Below are positions 60,673-64,000 of a stretch of 64,000 bases of DNA, piece by piece. Position numbers and translations under genes: made by a program. The first letter of the stretch is position 1, and each line of letters begins with the position of its first letter. A model generated the notes under the pieces. The model ran no database searches. It was not told the DNA's origin and was given only the letters and a program-made list of their open reading frames with translations. The DNA comes from Bacteroidota bacterium (GTDB taxonomy: Bacteria > Bacteroidota > Bacteroidia > Chitinophagales > JADIYW01), in NCBI GenBank assembly GCA_963169645.1, contig CAUJCO010000009.1, forward strand, positions 61,763-125,762, in the 5' to 3' direction.

Positions 60673-61601
60673 TATTGGATAATTTTCTTTACGAAAGATT
60701 TTATTTTGGGAATAATTCTTTTAGAAAAAGGTGGTTGAGGCGGAAAAAATTCCAATTTTAAAACCTCTTCAAAAGCAGCATTTCTAATCATGTAGGTTGG
60801 ATGTTTCCATTTTATTTCAGAATCGAAAACATGTGTTTTGGTAACAACAAATTGTTCATCAAACTTATGGCTGGCATCCGGATGGTTACATCCAATATTA
60901 TTAATAAAATTGTATTTAGGAATGATAGATAAACCATTTTGAAGTAGCAATGTATAAGACCAAATATAATCCCATGCTGTTATTTCTTCCTTAAGTACTT
61001 TATCTACCAAAAATTTATACTTATTACCAAACCAACTATTATCTGTTTGTTGTAACAATGAATTATTAGATATTACTTCCTTATATAAGGTTTCAGAATC
61101 ATTATAAAACTGCCATCTATTTGCCCAAGTAGCCCAGCCCCAACATATTGCAGTCGGATAAAACCAATAATCATAAGCATAATTATCAAAGTTAATTGTA
61201 TTCACAGGGTTATAACCTGCAATGGAAAAAACTCTTTTATCCTCTTTGTACTGCTCCAGCATTTCACGACAATAATCAAAGAAATGGACATTTGGAATAC
61301 AATCATCTTCTAAAATAATTCCAAACGTTTCTTGTTTAAAAAACCAAGAAATAGCATCCGTAATACCATGCCTGCAACCCATATTTACTTCTCGGAAAAG
61401 TGTTTTGATTTCGCAAGGCCAATCAATAGTATGAATAATGTTATGAACTGCTTTTACTTTTTCAAAATCATCTGGTTTATCTTGTCTTGGACCATCAACT
61501 GCAATGTAAATTTTTTGTGGTTTTACGAACCTTAAACTATCCAATAATTCCTGAAATACATCAGGCCTATTAAATGCTAAAAGTAGAATTGGAATATCCA
61601 T
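60672..61601 (-). CDS. Glycosyltransferase-like protein (GT-A, GNT-I-like)
   Basis: A 309-residue protein with a GT-A fold start (DIPILLLAFNRPDVFQELLDSL), the metal-binding ILEDDCIPNVHFFDYCREML, and CWGWATWANRWQFYN, a pattern seen in hemolytic or FkbM-associated bacterial glycosyltransferases. The ATG at 61601 is preferred because it gives the family N-terminus; upstream in-frame codons encode a hydrophobic stretch overlapping a TACATTTA promoter-like box. It is coupled to the GT4 gene, and together they may add two sugars of one glycan. Confidence 0.84.
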   Translation of the reverse strand: MDIPILLLAFNRPDVFQELLDSLRFVKPQKIYIAVDGPRQDKPDDFEKVKAVHNIIHTIDWPCEIKTLFREVNMGCRHGITDAISWFFKQETFGIILEDDCIPNVHFFDYCREMLEQYKEDKRVFSIAGYNPVNTINFDNYAYDYWFYPTAICWGWATWANRWQFYNDSETLYKEVISNNSLLQQTDNSWFGNKYKFLVDKVLKEEITAWDYIWSYTLLLQNGLSIIPKYNFINNIGCNHPDASHKFDEQFVVTKTHVFDSEIKWKHPTYMIRNAAFEEVLKLEFFPPQPPFSKRIIPKIKSFVKKIIQ

Positions 61602-61689
61602 AAAAGTTGGTAAATGTAAAGCATTTATTATAAAAATAAAAGCTGAATAAAACATATACAATTACACCATAAGCATGTATTCGTATTTC

Positions 61690-62295
61690 TTATTTCACTT
61701 CACAACGTACGAGTAATTGCTCCTCCACAAATCCTTCTAAGGTATCTCCAATTTTCACCGGACCAACACCTTGTGGCGTTCCGGTATAAATTAAATCGCC
61801 TTGTTGTAAGGTGAAATATTGTGAAATATAACTTACAATTTCATCAAACGAAAAAATAAGCATAGATGTATCTCCTTGTTGCACAAGTACGCCATTTTTT
61901 TTGATGGAAAAAGCTATTATTTGTTCTTTATTTATTGGGATAAAATCACCAATAAATGCGGAACCATCAAACCCTTTTGCTATTTCCCAAGGCCATCCTT
62001 TCTTTTTTTGTTCCGTTTGTATATCTCTTGCTGTAAAATCAAAACCTAAAGTAAAAGCATCGTAGTATTTATGGGCAAATTTTTTATCTATTTTTTTACC
62101 GTTTTTACAAACACGCAATACAATTTCTCCTTCGTAATGTACATCATCAGAAAATTCTGGATGATAGAAAGGCTGTCCATTTTTTAATAATGCCGTTGGT
62201 GGTTTCATAAAAATAACCGGACTTTCAGGATAAGCAAAGTGCTTCATCTCCACGATGTGTTCTTTATAATTCAATCCAACACAAAATATTTTCAT
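61690..62295 (-). CDS. Fumarylacetoacetate hydrolase family protein
   Basis: A 201-residue single-domain FAH-fold protein (GLNYKEHIVEM, PVIFMKPPTALL, VHYEGEIVLRV with the metal-binding Glu, GFDFTARDIQ, WEIAKGFDGSAFIGDF, and TGTPQGVGPV). Members are acylpyruvases, oxaloacetate decarboxylases or isomerases in catabolism; the substrate cannot be fixed here. It lies 40 bp downstream of pth on the same strand. Confidence 0.92.
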   Translation of the reverse strand: MKIFCVGLNYKEHIVEMKHFAYPESPVIFMKPPTALLKNGQPFYHPEFSDDVHYEGEIVLRVCKNGKKIDKKFAHKYYDAFTLGFDFTARDIQTEQKKKGWPWEIAKGFDGSAFIGDFIPINKEQIIAFSIKKNGVLVQQGDTSMLIFSFDEIVSYISQYFTLQQGDLIYTGTPQGVGPVKIGDTLEGFVEEQLLVRCEVK

Positions 62296-62335
62296 AAGAT
62301 AGATTTATAGTAGTGAGATATGAGATTTAGAATAT

Positions 62336-62902
62336 TCATTTGTTGTTATAGATATTCATTGTATTGGATAAACCTGCTATGCAAAAACTTTTAATAATTT
62401 CTACAGATGTTTGTATTCTTTCTTGCAAAACAATTTGTTGTTCCGATTTCCATTTTCCCAAAACAAAATCTACTTGTTTACCTTTTGAGAAGTCGTTTCC
62501 AATTCCAAAACGTAAGCGTGGATAAGCATTGGTTTGTAACTCTTCTTGAATAGATTTTAATCCGTTATGACCGGCATCACTCCCTTTTCCGCGAACGCGC
62601 AATGTACCAAAAGGCAAGGCTAATTCATCTACTACAACAAAAATATTTTCGATCGGAATTTTTAATTCATTCATCCAATATTTAATTGCCTTTCCGCTTA
62701 AATTCATGTAAGTTGTAGGCTTAATTAGGTGCAAATGCTTTCCTTTATACGTAGTTTTAGCATAGGCAGCTAACCTATTTAATTCAAAACTAAGTTCCAA
62801 TTGTTTTGCTAAATTATCTACCACATCAAAACCGATATTATGGCGTGTATGTTCGTACTCTTTACCAATATTACCCAACCCAACAATAAGAAATTTCGAC
62901 AT
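62336..62902 (-). CDS. pth: Peptidyl-tRNA hydrolase
   Basis: A 188-residue Pth that releases peptides from stalled peptidyl-tRNA. It has [25 protein letters not shown] with the catalytic His, [46 protein letters not shown], and the catalytic Asp in the VVDEL segment. The length is normal. The gene is upstream of the FAH-family gene and may be co-transcribed. Confidence 0.96.
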   Translation of the reverse strand: MSKFLIVGLGNIGKEYEHTRHNIGFDVVDNLAKQLELSFELNRLAAYAKTTYKGKHLHLIKPTTYMNLSGKAIKYWMNELKIPIENIFVVVDELALPFGTLRVRGKGSDAGHNGLKSIQEELQTNAYPRLRFGIGNDFSKGKQVDFVLGKWKSEQQIVLQERIQTSVEIIKSFCIAGLSNTMNIYNNK

Positions 62903-62971
62903 AAATTTTAATTAATTAAAAAGCATGCAATATACAAAACTGCGATAAATTGAATGCTCTATTCAGCCAAC

Positions 62972-64000
62972 TTATTGAATAATCAACTGTTGCGTTGTGC
63001 TTCCATCTTCATTTTCTATCGTCATATAATACATTCCTTTTTCTATATTTAGATAAAATGATTTTGTGTTATTTCCAGCATGTATTGACACAACATCTCT
63101 ATTAATTTCTTGCCCTGTAATACTATACAAAACGATATTATATTTTGCTGATTTAAGTGCTGAAATTTTCAAGTCAAACAATCCGTTGGATGGATTGGGT
63201 ACAATAGAACATTGAATATCTATTTTATTATTTTTTATGGCTGTTGGTAAAGAAGCATTTATGGAAGTTGATATATCTGAAGAACAATCTAAATTCACAA
63301 TTTTCAATGTGTAAATACCATTGCTCGTAAATTCATAATACGGTGTAGCAGTTGTCGCAATCAAATTACTTTCTTTATACCACTTATAGACTGCACCCGC
63401 AATAATTACATTACTAAACAAAGTGTCATTGCTTTGAGTGATACTTGGCGTTGTAGGTTTAAGATTTACTGTTAATGCTAAATTTACTGTGCTATCGCAT
63501 CCTAAGGTTGTTTGCAATACGACTGTGTGATTGCCACTTGTCGTGAATGTTTGGGTGCCGATGGTTACACTTTCTCCTTCGCATATCGTTTGACTTACAT
63601 TCGTCGCTTTTATCGGATTTACTGTCAATGCTAAATTCACCGTACTATCGCATCCTAAGGACGTTTGCAATACGACTGTGTGATTGCCACTTGTCGTGAA
63701 TGTTTGGGTGCCGATGGTTACACTTTCTCCTTCGCATATCGTTTGACTTACATTCGTCGTTTGTATCGGATTTACTGTCAATGCTAAATTCACCGTACTA
63801 TCGCATCCTAAGGATGTTTGCAATACGACTGTGTGATTGCCACTTGTCGTGAATGTTTGAGTGCCGATGGTTACACTTTCTCCTTCGCATATCGTTTGAC
63901 TTACATTCGTCGTTTGTATCGGATTTACTGTCAATGCTAAATTCACCGTACTATCGCATCCTAAGGATGTTTGCAATACGACTGTGTGATTGCCACTTGT
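62972..64000 (-). CDS. Repetitive secreted protein with type IX sorting domain, 5' end cut by window
   Basis: The frame is open to the window edge; 342 residues are visible. Three full and one partial 51-residue repeat (CDSTVNLALTVNPIQ, TNVSQTICEGESVTIG, TQTFTTSGNHTVVLQTS) of SprB/gliding-adhesin style are followed by an Ig-like segment (YKWYKESNLIATTATPYY) and a C-terminal type A T9SS sorting domain (IVPNPSNGLFDLKI ... YYMTIENEDGSTTQQLIIQ). The protein would be exported by the type IX system to the cell surface or medium. The repeats are nearly identical in DNA, implying recent tandem duplication. Confidence 0.93.
   Translation of the reverse strand, partial: TSGNHTVVLQTSLGCDSTVNLALTVNPIQTTNVSQTICEGESVTIGTQTFTTSGNHTVVLQTSLGCDSTVNLALTVNPIQTTNVSQTICEGESVTIGTQTFTTSGNHTVVLQTSLGCDSTVNLALTVNPIKATNVSQTICEGESVTIGTQTFTTSGNHTVVLQTTLGCDSTVNLALTVNLKPTTPSITQSNDTLFSNVIIAGAVYKWYKESNLIATTATPYYEFTSNGIYTLKIVNLDCSSDISTSINASLPTAIKNNKIDIQCSIVPNPSNGLFDLKISALKSAKYNIVLYSITGQEINRDVVSIHAGNNTKSFYLNIEKGMYYMTIENEDGSTTQQLIIQ
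63471..64000. repeat. 153-bp tandem repeats inside the T9SS protein gene
   Basis: Near-identical DNA units start at 63471, 63624, 63777 and 63930 (truncated by the window end), exactly 153 bp apart, encoding 51 residues each. The three distal units differ from each other by a few bases only; the first is more diverged. More copies are likely beyond the window. Confidence 0.95.

Noticed and set aside
63471..64000. 153-bp repeats considered as CRISPR or mobile element
   Set aside because: The repeats are in frame, encode a 51-residue surface-protein module and sit inside one open reading frame.

Overview
The window is AT-rich chromosomal DNA from a member of the Bacteroidota, possibly near the Chitinophagales or Sphingobacteriales; the order-level placement is only an impression. 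The evidence is the TAnnTTTG-type promoter boxes, a C-terminal type IX secretion sorting domain, the ftsX-DUF3098-uppP-truB block, the rpmB-rpmG-DUF4295 block next to ftsY, futalosine menaquinone genes (mqnB, mqnD), bacillithiol synthesis (bshC), and many lipoproteins with the signal typical of the phylum. Most of the window is ordinary housekeeping sequence, coding-dense on both strands, with three tRNA genes (Arg, His, Ser) and no rRNA, insertion sequence or CRISPR array.

Layout. 1-3926: a partial hotdog thioesterase-like gene, a DMT transporter, an Mpo1-like protein and a two-component pair. 3927-4744: the only long gene-free stretch, filled with 8-bp tandem repeats and a 154-bp direct repeat. 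4745-9455: dcd, a sulfotransferase with a small lipoprotein, a carboxyltransferase of the methylcrotonyl-CoA type, an FKBP isomerase and a transglutaminase-like protein. 9535-12342: cell division, envelope and tRNA modification block. 12506-17396: an iron or siderophore uptake module with a candidate Fur site. 17439-28319: riboflavin kinase, queuosine, menaquinone, lipid-linked sugar, bacillithiol and RimO genes. 28354-30529: ftsY, ribosomal proteins, a GIY-YIG gene and tRNA-Arg. 30676-34574: a denitrification module (porin, copper nitrite reductase NirK, an FGE-fold lipoprotein, SCO). 34818-39251: a LolD-type ATPase, an HU/SPOR envelope protein and four tandem Crp/Fnr regulators. 39281-50506: E2 acyltransferase, CinA, CaiB-type enzyme, ahcY, asnA, MscS, a fifth Crp/Fnr gene and envelope proteins. 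50557-57655: RDD and a SpoIIM-DUF4129-DUF4350-MoxR-DUF58 operon. 57830-64000: tRNA-Ser, metK, two glycosyltransferases, a fumarylacetoacetase-family enzyme, pth and a repetitive secreted protein cut by the window end.

How the genes work together. The nirK module makes nitric oxide from nitrite in the envelope. Its promoter carries three Crp/Fnr-geometry palindromes spaced exactly 22 bp apart, and four Crp/Fnr genes lie a few kilobases away, so oxygen or NO control by one of them is a reasonable hypothesis. AhcY and MetK belong to the same S-adenosylmethionine cycle. MqnB and MqnD are consecutive-stage enzymes of the futalosine route, which supplies the menaquinone needed for anaerobic respiration. 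The strongest candidate for something new is the tRNA-Arg/GIY-YIG unit at 30126-30529. A small nuclease gene sits directly behind the tRNA and is followed by a second copy of the tRNA 3' half, and that copy is itself split by a 20-bp palindrome.
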